Translations under genes and position numbers: made by a program | Shown here: piece after piece, positions 1 to 11,900 of the stretch | Layout of the letters: every line of letters starts with the position of its first letter | Position numbering within the stretch: the stretch's first letter is position 1 | Source of the DNA: Saccoglossus kowalevskii | Taxonomy: Eukaryota > Hemichordata > Enteropneusta > Harrimaniidae | Direction: 5' to 3' | Assembly (NCBI RefSeq): GCF_000003605.2 | Contig: NW_003123435.1 | Coordinates: 1-28,218, forward strand | Length of the DNA stretch: 28,218 bases | The notes under the pieces: generated by a model | The model's database searches: none | Told to the model about the DNA's origin: nothing | Seen by the model: only the letters and a program-made list of their open reading frames with translations

Positions 1-309
1 GTGGTTTCAATCATCACTTGTATAAACTATTTTTCCTGGTGTTAGTACACTAATAGATTTTGCTGCATATTGATCATTGTGTTATGTAGTCTTTATTTAA
101 ATGAAAAATTGGCTACACTAACTCATCAATGTTTGACCCCAAATGTGACGTAATACATGCCACAATTAGCAGCTACATCCCATATATCACTAGATGACAC
201 ATTATTTAAAAATACTGATAATTAATTTATATATATATAATTAACGTGTAGGTTGTTTCACTAATCACATAAGAGAGATAGGTTACTATATTCAAACCAT
301 AACATTGAA
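1..309. other. AT-rich unassigned sequence
   Basis: I see no gene, RNA or clear repeat here. A short AT-alternating tract lies near 230-240. The tandem array to the right becomes recognisable from roughly 310-340. Confidence 0.4.
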
Positions 310-2270
310 AATCCATCCTTTGGTTCAATTTATCAAGTTGAACTTAGATTTGGAAAAGTTTCGAGGCAACGTTCCTGAAATCTGCCTAACTGTGATGTTG
401 ATAATTTATAGTAGAGAATTGTGGATTTTTTGTATTTTTTAATAAATGCACAGTTTTGAAATCCCTTGTAATTTTCAAAAACTAGTTGTTGATGCTGTCG
501 GAGTTTAAGCTTTTAACGCATCGTGGAAAGTAAATCAAAGTGATAGAAAAGTTGTGCAAAGTGTTGCAAAGTTGGTAGAAGTATTTGTATATATGACCTA
601 ATTGTTGGCATATAGAACTCCGCTGTTTTAAAGTCCACAAATTTTAATAAAAGCCAGTTGAAAGCAGTCTATAGATGTTCTCATGAGGTGACTATAAAAT
701 GTTAAAATACAACGTGCAAAGTTGGTAAATGTGATTGAATTCTTGTCGGAGTTGCTTGTACATTTAACCTGAGTCATAGTCATGACAACCCTGCAGTTAA
801 ATTTCGAAAATATTAAGTAAATATCTCGAAAATGCCTCAAATATAAGCATTTTATGACAACAGCGAACCCAGAAAACGACGACAAACTGCTTACAAAGTT
901 GTGAAAAGCGATTGCAAAGTTGGTAGATTTATTTGGAAATGTTATCTGTGATATTATATCAGCAAGTCCCATAATTGAAAGTTTGAAAATGTGAATACAT
1001 ATTTTGTAAATTGCCGTTAAATTAGTGTAGCGTTACTCGGAGAGGTCATAGGTCAATTCTAGAAGGTACTTGAGCAAATGATATCAATTTTAAAACATTC
1101 CAAATCATGAAATAGCCGCCAGTTCGGCTGAATTTCAAATAACTAATGCAGTTATGTAGTTGGGTGATCGATCAATGTCTAGAGTAAAGCACAATCGGGC
1201 ATGGTTAGTACTTGCCTGGGAGATTCCCCGATCAAACAAGCTGTTGGATTTTTTCTATTTATTTCATCACATACCTAGACAAGTTTTGGAGAAACATTCC
1301 TGCATTCTTTCTTACTGTGGTGTCAATCATTTATAGTAGAGAATCGTGGATTTTTTGTAATTTTATAAATTAATGGACAATTTTCTATTTTATTGTAATT
1401 ATCATAAACAAGTGTTTGATGCTATCGGCGCGTATTGGATTTTAAGCTGTTAACGGACCGTGAAAAGTTGTATAAAGTGATTGCAAAGTTGGTAGATGTA
1501 TTTGTATATATGACCTAAGTCTTTGGCATTTAGAACCCCGCTGTTTTAAAGTCCACAGATTTAATAATAGCCAGTTAAAAGCAGCCTATATTAGCTGAAG
1601 TTCATATGAGGTGACTGTAAAATGTTAAAAAGCAGCGTGCAAAGTTGGAAAATGTGATTGAATTCTTGTCGGAGTTGCTTGTACATTTAACCTGAGTCAT
1701 AGTCATGACAACCCCGTAGTTAAATTTCGAAAATATTAAGTAAATATCTCGAAAATGCTTCAAATATGAGCAGTTTATGACAACAGCGAACGGAAAAATC
1801 GACGACAAACTCTTTACAAAGTTGTAAAAACTGAAGACTCATTTGGAAGTGTTACCTGTGATATTATATTAGCAAGTCCCTTCGTTAAAAGTTCGAAAAT
1901 GTGAATAAATATTTTGTTAATAGCCGTTAAATTAGCGTAGTGTTACTTGGTGCATGTAGATGTCATAGGTCAATTCTAGAAGGTGCTTGTGGAAACGGCA
2001 ATAATTTTAAAGCACTCCAAATCATGGAATAGCCGCCAATTCGGGTGAATTTCAAATAACAAATGAAGCTATATGGTTAGGTGATTGACCAGTGTCTAGA
2101 ATAAAGCACAATCGAGGGTGGATAATACTTCCATGGGAGACACCACGCGCAAATAAGCCGTTGCACTTTTTCTTTTTGTTTCATTACAGACATGGAAAAG
2201 TTTATAGGCAACGTTGCTGTATTGTTTCTTACTGTGATGTGATTAGACTTCCTGTAGTTGAAATAATATT
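310..2270. repeat. Tandem array, unit about 918 bp, at least two copies plus a partial third
   Basis: Long stretches recur in direct orientation at a spacing of 917-918 bases. The segment beginning 'tggcatatagaactccgctg' near 607 returns near 1525 with few changes. The segment around 1164 ('gtgatcgatcaatgtctaga') returns at 2081. A block ending in 'tactgtgatg' occurs near 390, 1310 and 2230. The first copy is incomplete on its left and the third stops near 2265. Inside each unit a short motif close to 'gcaaagttggtaga' occurs several times (near 565, 717, 915, 1484, 1640). The array looks like a satellite or a multiplied mobile-element fragment. Open frames inside it are repeated with the unit and are not convincing genes. 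Confidence 0.85.
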
Positions 2271-2640
2271 ATAGTCACCAAAAAAAAATAATATGATTTC
2301 ATAATTTGTCAAACACTAGAGAAAGGTCAAATATTTTAGGTAATATAAATTTTGTTCAGCTTGTGTATATACCTGTCACACGCAACGTAATATTACCGTA
2401 ATTGGTATAGTACAGGTGTGATGGTTCAAATACCAAAATGGCAACAGTAACATAAAGACTTCCCTGGCGGCGATGATAACATACGAACACGAAGTCAACA
2501 GATGAGGTTTCAACTGGTACTCGTATTATTATACTCTGCAAACATCAAGTACAATAACTCGGTAAAACTCCAAACCTCCAATAACTAGATACTTAAACTC
2601 CAACACAATTCAAGATCTCCGATCTGATCTCAGTGCTGAA
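2271..2640. other. Unassigned sequence right of the tandem array
   Basis: No supported gene. A minus-strand open frame of about 60 codons lacks an ATG start, splice context and any recognisable motif. Confidence 0.4.
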
Positions 2641-2648
2641 CAACTCCC

Positions 2649-2827
2649 CTATATATACCCACACTGTCTATAAATAGACCATTACATCAGCATACATAAT
2701 GAGTCTGGAACATACTACAAATTTCTAGAATTTTCCATTACCTTCTATTGCCTTCTACAGTGTCCTATTACCTTTTCAATCAACATCTAAAAATTCCACC
2801 CAGACACAGTACGGTTCTAGAACATTC
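2649..2827 (-). promoter_or_regulatory. Possible stress-type promoter: two TATA-like boxes and two HSE-like motifs
   Basis: TATA-like boxes lie at 2649-2658 (ctatatatac) and 2668-2677 (ctataaatag). Two three-unit heat-shock-element patterns of the form TTCnnGAAnnTTC lie at 2723-2735 (TTC TA GAA TT TTC) and 2815-2827 (TTC TA GAA CA TTC). Read on the minus strand the HSE-like motifs lie upstream of the TATA boxes, the usual order for a heat-shock promoter. No gene was found on either side, so this may be a mobile-element promoter or LTR, or chance in AT-rich DNA. Confidence 0.3.
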
Positions 2828-2841
2828 TCAGTCACACGGAA

Positions 2842-3090
2842 GTGGTAAACAAGTCGTATGCGACAATACCTTATATTCAAATGACCGTAATATCTTGTTT
2901 AGAGAGTATTTGTTTTAAATTTTCATCGTTTTATTACGTCATTGCCTTCACTGCTGAAATATGTTGTTGCATCAATGAAATTGTGGAAGCGATGATGGAG
3001 GAGAAAAGAACACAAGGAACAACAGACCATTTTCCGTACACTGCGAGAATCACGCGTTATGCGTGAAATCGAACGTAAAAACAGGACAAA
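2842..3090. other. Unassigned, weakly coding-like stretch
   Basis: A plus-strand frame of about 74 codons is open here but starts without an ATG and matches nothing I recognise. The following bases belong to a dispersed repeat, so it may be part of a decayed mobile element. Confidence 0.25.
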
Positions 3091-3184
3091 CAAAGGTCAT
3101 AGCGTCGTAGTGGCGTCAAACATCGCGTGGGATTCGACAAACGCGAAAGTATTTTGGGGACATTTCCATGCTTAATAATGTGCT
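3091..3184 (+). repeat. Dispersed repeat, copy A
   Basis: The segment runs from 'ggtcatagcgt' through 'gacaaacgcgaaagtatt' to 'cttaataatgtg'. A second copy in the same orientation lies at about 17863-17941, 14.8 kb away inside intron 1 of the lectin gene. Copy A carries extra bases between 'catagcgt' and 'gacaaacg'. The ends of the element are not resolved. Confidence 0.65.
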
Positions 3185-3689
3185 GTCCACATTTGATGAT
3201 AGGCAATTTCGATTAAGTGAGGGTATTCGGAAGCAATATTCCTCTGTCGAAGATCGGCCGGTCAATGTAAGCTGCGAAATAAAGAAATTCTAGTTCAAAA
3301 TCAAATCGTTCGATTTTTGCGGCAGACGTTCGACGCGCGTCTTTCATGCATCTCGCGAGATCTCGCAATTGTTCGGAAAATCACCTATTTGGAGGCCATT
3401 TACGTTGTGGAAACATTATGTAATGAGGACAACAATCTTGTGTAGAATTAAATAATTTGAATATAGTAAATAACAAAGCAAGTAAATTACCGAATGGGTG
3501 ATTTTTTTTCTCTCATCCCAAAAAAAAAATCAATCAATTTCATGTAAAACATTTAAAAAAAAGGTGTTAAATTCGACAGAGAAATAAATCAAGCAACCGA
3601 ACATGTCACACTTTAAGCGTTCACATAAACAATGATTGAATGGAATTATTATCCAAAACGATGGTACGAAGGAGACCCTATGATAGGAG
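3185..3689. other. Unassigned sequence
   Basis: No gene supported. It contains a short CpG-rich palindromic stretch near 3350-3370 (tctcgcgaga) and poly-A/T runs. Confidence 0.4.
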
Positions 3690-3852
3690 TTAAAGGGGCA
3701 CCTTCCAGTTAAGATTAATCTCACAACAGATTTACTTTCTGGATTAAAATAACAATGGATAACAAAAGATAGATTAACATTGTAAACAACATAAACAATA
3801 GTGTCCCATGATTCTTTGGTGCAATCCATGGGATTGAGCGGTTCCCCTTTAA
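3690..3852. mobile_element. TTAA-flanked MITE, about 163 bp
   Basis: The left end reads TTAAAGGGGcACC (from 3690) and the right end, read on the minus strand, TTAAAGGGGaACC (from 3852). The ends are therefore short terminal inverted repeats, each with TTAA at its tip, the target duplicated by piggyBac-type elements. The interior has no transposase. A long minus-strand frame (3946-3530) runs straight across it and is best explained by chance. Confidence 0.55.
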
Positions 3853-5740
3853 GTAACAAATAAATGTTATAGCGGTTCTCTTTCGTGTGGATATTCATCA
3901 AACAATGTAAACGTTTAAACATACTTATACAATTAATTCGCTTCACGTCTTATACTATCTGACTGATTTCGTTGAAATTGCAACTCATAGTCCAGCATGT
4001 AAGAAAACGTGATAGATGGGGACGTACGTGTTAACGAAATGTCAGTCCAGATGTCAAAACACAAACAGTACATTTCAAATTTCCTGTTAAATTGAGTCAA
4101 AGAAAAATACAATGTAGGTGTTTTGGGGTTTTATGGATTGTGCAGATTTCACTTACTTTAAAAGTGTTTCAGTCCAATAAATATGGCTCGAAAATGTTAA
4201 AAGAATTTGCCTCAACCATTCTGTGCTGTTATAGCTTTCTAAACGTTTGAAAGACAATATTTTACAATTACAATTTACAATTTAACAATCCACAAAACCC
4301 AAAATACAGTCACAAGTGTTTTGTGTATAACAAATGTTAAAATACAATATTTTTCACAAGAAAATTACAATGTGGCGTATTTGTAAATTATTACCAGTAG
4401 CACGTGTCATTAGGGCTGTTTGTTTTAAAATATATAAATCAATATTATCAACACAGGGTCACGATAGGATGTTAACTCCAATCTCGGGTCATATGTTGTC
4501 ACAGTGTATGTGAATTATATAGCTCTTTTTGTACAGACGAATACTGGGCAAACGATCTGTAACAATAGCACCTGATCTATGTATCTATTACAGTGAACTG
4601 CATATTGCATTGAAATACAAATCACCTATTAAGCATATTTTGAATAATGATCGTGCATCCACACAGTCCGTCGGCCTGAACATCGTTTGTTCAAATACAG
4701 GCTACTTTTCAAAAAAGAGTGTCTCACTTTTAAGTAGTGAGTTGTGTCTTTCACATAGATCATGGTAGCCAAGATCGTTCTGAAAAACAGTTCTCTCCAC
4801 TAGTAAATGGACATTGTTGAGAACAAAGAGACAAGTAAACAGGTACTGAAGCTAGGTAAGATTACGTGAATGCGAAAATAACTGTCAGCTATCCACAGAG
4901 ACAAGTCAAAATATAACATTACTTCAAATTATATATTTTTAAACTGAGCATTGCGAACAAATAAATCCAAGCATGACTAAAGCTTATCGAAATATGAACA
5001 AGAAACGAAATTGATTGATGCTATATATTTTAATGTTAATGCAAGTAAAATAATAATAATGAGTTGTAGATACAGCTGTTCTATATACTGGATAACTATA
5101 TTGTAGATACACGGTAATTGTGTGAAACAAGCAGAGATTACTCACTAAATGCGTACACGAAACTATGATAACAATATTACATTGTAATACAGTAACGGCA
5201 TATCGGTATAGTATAATAGTATTGCAATAGAAATAACAGTTTCTCAATATAACAACGATATTGGGATATAATAAAGATTATGAAATGTAATATCCATATT
5301 GACGTTTCGCGAGTTTTCTATTCGATACATCATATCTAGAAGGGTTATGGACACGCCGTTTCAAAACCTGAAATGAGACAGTTTTACATTTTTAATATTA
5401 AACACTTTAAACATTATTGGTAAAACTTAGAGGCCCAGACAAAAACAAAAATAATGGGTGCCTGATGTGTGTGTTATTGTAATTTATTTTAAGGGCTGCA
5501 CGCATACTTTTTTATAATATACAATAGATATGGTCTGAAACTGGTTAATATGTAAATGAGCACAGGACGATATTCGTTTTAAAGGTAAAAGACAAATGAG
5601 AATTCCGAAGGAAATTATTGGAACAGAGATAGGAAATAACGGTTGGACCAGACAGGTGTGAAATAGTAGTATAATAGAAAATAAATACTAATCTGAAGGT
5701 CAGGATTGCCATATGTACCTGTCTCAATGCTGGCGTGGTA
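3853..5740. other. AT-rich sequence without a supported gene
   Basis: I looked on both strands for exons with splice borders and recognisable domains and found none. The final exon or 3' UTR of the minus-strand lectin gene could reach into the right-hand part, but I could not fix its end. Confidence 0.4.
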
Positions 5741-5766
5741 TCACATACATATACGTATCGCATTTA
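5741..5766 (-). CDS. Candidate last coding exon of the lectin-domain gene
   Basis: The preceding exon ends after one base of a codon. On the minus strand an AG acceptor (…gagctcag) sits just before 5766. Joining there completes an Ile codon and adds Asn-Ala-Ile-Arg-Ile-Cys-Met before TGA at 5743-5741. The implied intron of 75 bases is short but not far below the 89-base intron elsewhere in the gene. Nothing in the peptide is diagnostic and other acceptors further left would also fit, so this is only one possible ending. Confidence 0.25.
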
Positions 5767-5841
5767 CTGAGCTTAAATTCTAAGGGGTTTAATTGATATA
5801 GAAATAAAAAATACAAATACACATATACAAATAACACTTAC

Positions 5842-5909
5842 TGTATTCGCATACAAATCCAGCACGCCGATCACAATAACTATCGTCCCACTTAAATGCA
5901 TTCTTTTTC
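5842..5909 (-). CDS. Exon 16: C-terminal end of the C-type lectin domain
   Basis: A 68-base exon between a TAG acceptor and a GTAAGTG donor, entering in phase 2 and leaving in phase 1. It encodes the end of the lectin fold: KWDDSYC, the place of the conserved WND Ca2+/sugar-binding motif with Asp for Asn, then the closing motif AGFVCEY. The two cysteines are the standard last pair of a C-type lectin domain. It joins exactly in frame to the exon at 6485-6812. Confidence 0.9.
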
Positions 5910-8900
5910 CTACGAAAATAAATAAAGAAAATACGATTTAACATTCGTTGGCTACATTTCATAGTCATCCATGATTATAATAAATTTACATGTATTGTGT
6001 ATTTTATCAGTTAAATTGTCAACGTGGCTGTCCGAGTATATTTGTGTTAAATGTTACTTATTCTTTTGTTAATCCATTCTAGGTTAGAAATACAGTTGAC
6101 CACTTGAATAGCATAGCGTAGTATATTCACTGTATTACGTATTCTATTCAACTATTCTGTAGTGTCTGTGTTGTATTTTCTTCAAAAATGAAGTCTATAC
6201 CAGACAAGTGACGTAAATACCGTCTGAAACCATCTTCGTACCAGTGTTATCATAATTAACCACAACCTCTCAAATATTTTCTAAAATACAATTAGTGATT
6301 TGCTAGAAAAATCAAGGTTAATTAGTTTTAGGAGAGAAGGACAACATATGCTCCAGATGGACAAATACTAGAAACCAGTAAAGAGCTATGCTGTGTAACT
6401 CTAGGCAATTGATGATGATGATAACGTGACTACAACCATCTAAGTTTTGTAGTAGAAAAAACAACAGCCAAACGCGACGCTTACCATAACTGCACGCAGT
6501 CTTGACCTAGTGGGTTTTTGTTGACGTTATTGTTCGGCTCATTTTCTGCCCATCTCGTGAAGTCACCAAGGGCAGTTCCATCAGTCCAGTAAAATGTCCC
6601 TTCCGTGTCAATATCATTTAAACCAAACCAGAAGTTATTATTATCAATTCCATATTCGGATATGTATCTTCTAATTGCTTTATCGACTGAATGTGTGTCG
6701 ATCTTGGCAAGCATCCCACCTCTAACTTCGCAAGTGTTTTTTGCTGTAGTCCAATTCCTTTTCTGTGTAATAACCTCAAAATACCGTTCACCCACACATA
6801 TCTTGTCCGTAACTGTAAATAAACAATGTAAACAAAGTACACTGTAGCCTCGTTATAACGAACTGTTTGAGAGACATACAATTAGTTTGTTATAGTGAAA
6901 TGTTCACTATATTGAAGCACATATTACATTGGGTTTGTTGTAAGCGGGAGACATGTTATGTGTTCATTATATCAGGAAATTCATTATAAAAGTGTTCATT
7001 ATATTGAGGTTACAGTGTAATACTTGCAGTTTATCGATATTTACAAATATAATCCAGTCAACCATTACACATCTGTATTATGAAATATATCATTAAATAA
7101 AATATATCACATTACAGTATCCCTGGACCACCGCGATAAAGAGATTCTGTTTTCGACAATGTTGATTTTTGTTTTGGGGAAAGTGTGAATACAGTGTATA
7201 GTATATACTCACCGTTGCAACAACAATATTTCTCATTTGGCAGTTCTTCATGAAACTAAACGAAAACAATTGAAAACACATAAATACATAAAACCTGGAA
7301 TTCACGTGTTTGATTACGAAATCTGCATTAACCCGGTTGTATGTCAAAACTAAATACAAAATTCAGTGTTTCATGAATACCGACAATGTGTTTGATTAAA
7401 TACATTATGTTTGACATGTTTGATAAAACACATTACCCTGTACAGCGTTTCCAAATAGTAGCAACCACACTTAGATTCCTCAACACAGACTCCACCTTCA
7501 TCCAAGACTAATCCGTCCGCACAAAAGCACCCTTCGGTACATTTTTCAACACATGATTGTAACGGGTGGGGCTCCAAGCATGTCGGTGGGCAAAGTGGAC
7601 CACAGTGATTATAGGCCGTTCCAGCGACGGGACAGTCGATTTCTACTCAGTATGTAAAAAAAAACGAAGCACATGGGGCTTAGATACATATCAAATTGAA
7701 GTGTTTGATAATTTTCATTTTGGACGATTATAATCCAAAATATGCATTAATTAATAATTATTTGACTAGGTTTTACATACCACACTGGGTGCCACTTCGC
7801 CAGTCACCGATTTCAACACCAGCAACATTACACTGGTTTACATAGTCAGCAACTACACTACAGCCCTCAGTGGTACTAGGCAGAGAGTACTGAACGTCCA
7901 TAATACAGGAGTCTTGGTAAAAACCCGGATCAACTGTGCCGGCACAGTCGCGAATATTCCCTGTTGATAAGTGTATGAAAGAAAGAATACATATCTCAAA
8001 AAAGCATTCTGACCAATAGCATGGCAGCAGCTCATCTCAGAAAAGCATTCTGACCAATAGCATGGCAGCAGCTCATCTCAAAAAAAGCATTTTAACCAAT
8101 AGCGTGGCAGCAGCTCATCTCAAAAAAAGCATTTTAACCAATAGCGTGGCAGCAGCTCATCTCAAAACAGCATTCTGACCAATAACATGGCAGCAGTTTA
8201 ACATTTGTAAGCATTTATAGGACTTCACACTGCCAGATTATAGTTATAAACACACAATATTATTCACAGCGGGCACACTTCTGATTACAGCGACCGGGCG
8301 CTTTATCTTGGTCGTGGAGTCGAGTCGCGTCTTGTGTTCGTAGTAAGCCCGTGATTTCCATACAAGTAATGTATATTAAACATAATACACCAGACAGAGA
8401 TGTTAACGACATACCTGCATTGAATAAATCGTTGCAAATTGTTTTAGCTGAGCTACGGGTAACTAGTCTCTCAACTGATCTCCGAGCTGGGTTACAATCT
8501 GCATTTGCTATTATCCAGCTATCGCCAAATGTCGCAGCGTTATTAGTCTGTTGAGTATGAAATTCTAATTTAACAAATATCAGATTGACTATAACCAGTA
8601 TAATTGTATTGGGAGGAGAAATAATAGTGTCGTTCACTGCTGATATTAGTAGGTGTACATGTATGTGTAATTACAAGAACTTATATCAAATCATTTTCAC
8701 CACTTAAATGTGATCAAACTAAATGTATTTATATTCTGAATAGAGACTGTTCATTCATAAAATGTGCAACATTGTCTCTAAAAAACATTTTCACCACAAA
8801 AATCAAAATGGAGTTTTTTTTATACAAAAGGATATTCTGAATAGACATTGAATAAGAACTGTTCTTTCATTGAATTTTTTTATAATACTGTGGAATAATT

Positions 8901-11900
8901 TATTTTTGCTGGAATTAATTTTCGCTGAAAAGGCTTTTTGGACGTTTTGTATGGAATTTTGTATGTTTAATGTGAAATACATGAACAAAAGTATATACGC
9001 TGGATTTTATTTTCACAGAATCATCCCTTCATCGTAAATAGCAAAAATAAATTCCAAGCAAAAATAAAATATTCTACAGTACAAGACTTTCCTATACTTC
9101 TGAAGGTCTAGATAATCTGAAATGTCCAGATATGCGCATATGTAGTTTGTTTTGTTCTTAGCTCGTTGAAAAGCATTTGTATGATGATAAAAAAATGGTT
9201 CACTGGACCTTCAAAAGTGTCATTGGTCATGTAGTTTGACTGTCATATTGGTTTCCCGGATGCAAAATTCCCTGTTTCTAATGTACTTGGTTTGGGAAAT
9301 ATGTAATTTTTTTTGTCATAGTATAATTGACATATTGCCTAAAGACTTACCATCATATATCATTTTAACCAAAATGCAAAATAAAGAATTGTAAAAACTA
9401 TCATAGATCGATTTATCAGTGTGACAAGCATGAGTTGCAGCACAAAATCACCTAACGACATTGGTGGGGGAAATTGTTTTGTCCATCTGATCAAAATATA
9501 TTATTTAACTTAGTGAGTGATACAGCGGTCATGCAAAACTGGCAGTAGCAGCTTTTTTTTAAAAACAAGCCGCTCCATTCAAAAAACAAGCAACTGTTTC
9601 CGGCTGTTGCCTTGCTAGGACATGAACGTGAAGCTAACGTGGGTTCATAACTAAAGCCGGGTTTCGTATACGAATCGAAGTTTGCAAAAAGCATTCAGTC
9701 TTTATAAGTCACGTTACTTTATTACTAGTCCGTACCCTGTTGTTAGAATTATTATTTCCGACCGTTCTTTGATTTAATGCTGCAGTTACAGTACATTCAA
9801 AGTTGGTAAAGTAACAATGGCGGCGCCGGTTATCCCTCATCGGTGCGGAACTTAGCCAAAAGAAAAAGCATGATAATCTTCTGGAGGTAGATGCACGTCA
9901 AGGGATTGAGTAGCTAAGTAAAGCTACCTGTCACATGGCGGTTATCAATAAGTTGCTTATTATTAGTATTCCACACAAGTGACTTTTACGAAGAGGTTGC
10001 TAGAACTTAGGTGAGGTTACAAATGGACTGATTTAAATTCAGGTTTTCGTTCAAAGGATGAACAGTATGTTTATATTAGACCAGAATACACAAAGTAGTA
10101 CATTGCAAAGTTAGCTCACTGTTGAAGGAAACTTGTATTAGTGCCACTTGAATATATCGGAACTACAATATTGACATAAAATTGAACGAGCGCCAGAGTA
10201 TTCACTCACTTCTAACCTTCTAAAGACAGTGTGCCGAGATGTGGCCCTTGTACTTTTGGAACATATACACAGTGATGAAAGAATATGTACAGTACATACC
10301 ATGCAAATCAATGGCAACTTCATGCAGTGTGTTGAATATGTAACTAGAGACGATTATTGTATTGGTCCAGCACGGAGACTTTCGCCATATAACGAACCAC
10401 TATGACTAATCAGTAATACAGTAACAATAACCCAGTAGATAACCAGAATCAGTGGTCAGAATGGACAGACTGTAGTGGAGGCAACCAGGTGTGATAGATG
10501 GCTAGTTAAACCAACGATCTCAGTGCACAATCCCACCAAAAGACAATGCAACGCATGTTACGTGAAATTGGTGAGTGATAATATCAGAAAGTGCATAGAG
10601 TAATGCTCTCCAAACAAAAAATATGAATGAATAACTTGAGGTAAGTTTGTATGAGTGATGTACCGAAGAGGGCATTTAAAGAGGAGCATGGTTATGATTA
10701 GAGTCATGGGTGTGGGGGACGTGTGTGACTGAAATTATAACCATGGTTTCAGGAATTGAGATCATCATCTTGTATGTTGAACAGATTGACATAAATGAAA
10801 TACTGATACAAAAGAATGGAACTCAGGGAAGTATAGATGGATATATCATCTGAAGTGATTGGATTTGAGTATTTGAAAGACCTATGCCGTACGCGAGCGC
10901 CGGTTCGAGTCACGCACGCAGTAAGTGTTTACTATAATTAGACGTAGTATTTACCTTGCCGTTTATTCGGTGTTATTTGCTTACTATACCATATAAGCAA
11001 GGTTCAATTGACTAACACAAAAATGTGAAAATGTGCAAAGTTTTTACAAGATGACGGAGAAAAAACAAAACAAGTGAAAGTAACATTGGTCGTATAGTGA
11101 AACATGGCATTCACATAGGGGATCACGTTCTTAATTAGTCAGTCACAATGGCAGTTACAAATCTGATAGCATCTTGCACCAGATATGTGGGTGGGGCACA
11201 TATTTAGGTATAAATACTTAAAGCATCTATTCCACGCATTTTATGAATTAATATTGTTTACAAATCTTAGGAAATGCGCTTTATTTTGTATTCTGTATCA
11301 GCCATCATGTTATGCTTTATATGTTGTTATAAATGGTATCTTACAATTTTGCAACGTGTTAATATGTATTCCTCATCTTATTTGGTATACCATTCCCGAA
11401 TGACCCAGTAACTGTCTTTACTACTATATCGTTAAGTGGAAAGCTGAGATATTTCTTATTATTCATTACTGTTTAAGAATGCCTCCTAATTATCGATTTA
11501 TCAGACATTAGAAATGTTCTACCCCTCTCTGCTCGAAAGTGCTGGGGTAAACTGGTAATCAACTGTGTACATGGAAATACCACTAATACGATATTTATAC
11601 ATTTTACACAAAAATACTCTTAGTTTGACTTATCATTAAATTTGATGACTAATTTCAAAATTCAATTCTATATGGGTTTTGTGTTATTTTTTAAACCTAT
11701 TGTGACCAGTGTTTATGGAACACATTAGTTTGATTATTTTAATGTTTCTTTTACCTCTGGTGTGACAAGGGCTCACAGAATCTTGTTATAGAGTTTGAAT
11801 TATTGTACTTAACAAAAACAAACGTTTTACCAAGATCACCTGTGATGGCGCATTTCATAACATGTGAGTTCCTCTGCGATGACCTTTAACCCCACCTGCC

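Noticed and set aside
628-1808. Two similar minus-strand frames (628-972 and 1602-1808)
   Set aside because: They are the same stretch of the 918-bp tandem unit; the second copy is truncated and differs by frame-changing indels.
3530-3946. Minus-strand open frame of 138 codons
   Set aside because: It runs across both ends of a MITE, lacks any domain, and has an AT-driven amino-acid composition.
6605-6881. Other frames overlapping the lectin exon
   Set aside because: They are shadows of exon 15, whose frame has clear C-type lectin motifs.
9810-9860. ATGGCGGCGCC in good Kozak context as a first exon
   Set aside because: The frame stops after 12 codons and no strong donor follows.
10890-10930. 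tRNA-like B box (GGTTCGAGTCAC) on the plus strand
   Set aside because: No matching A box or foldable tRNA around it; at most a SINE remnant.
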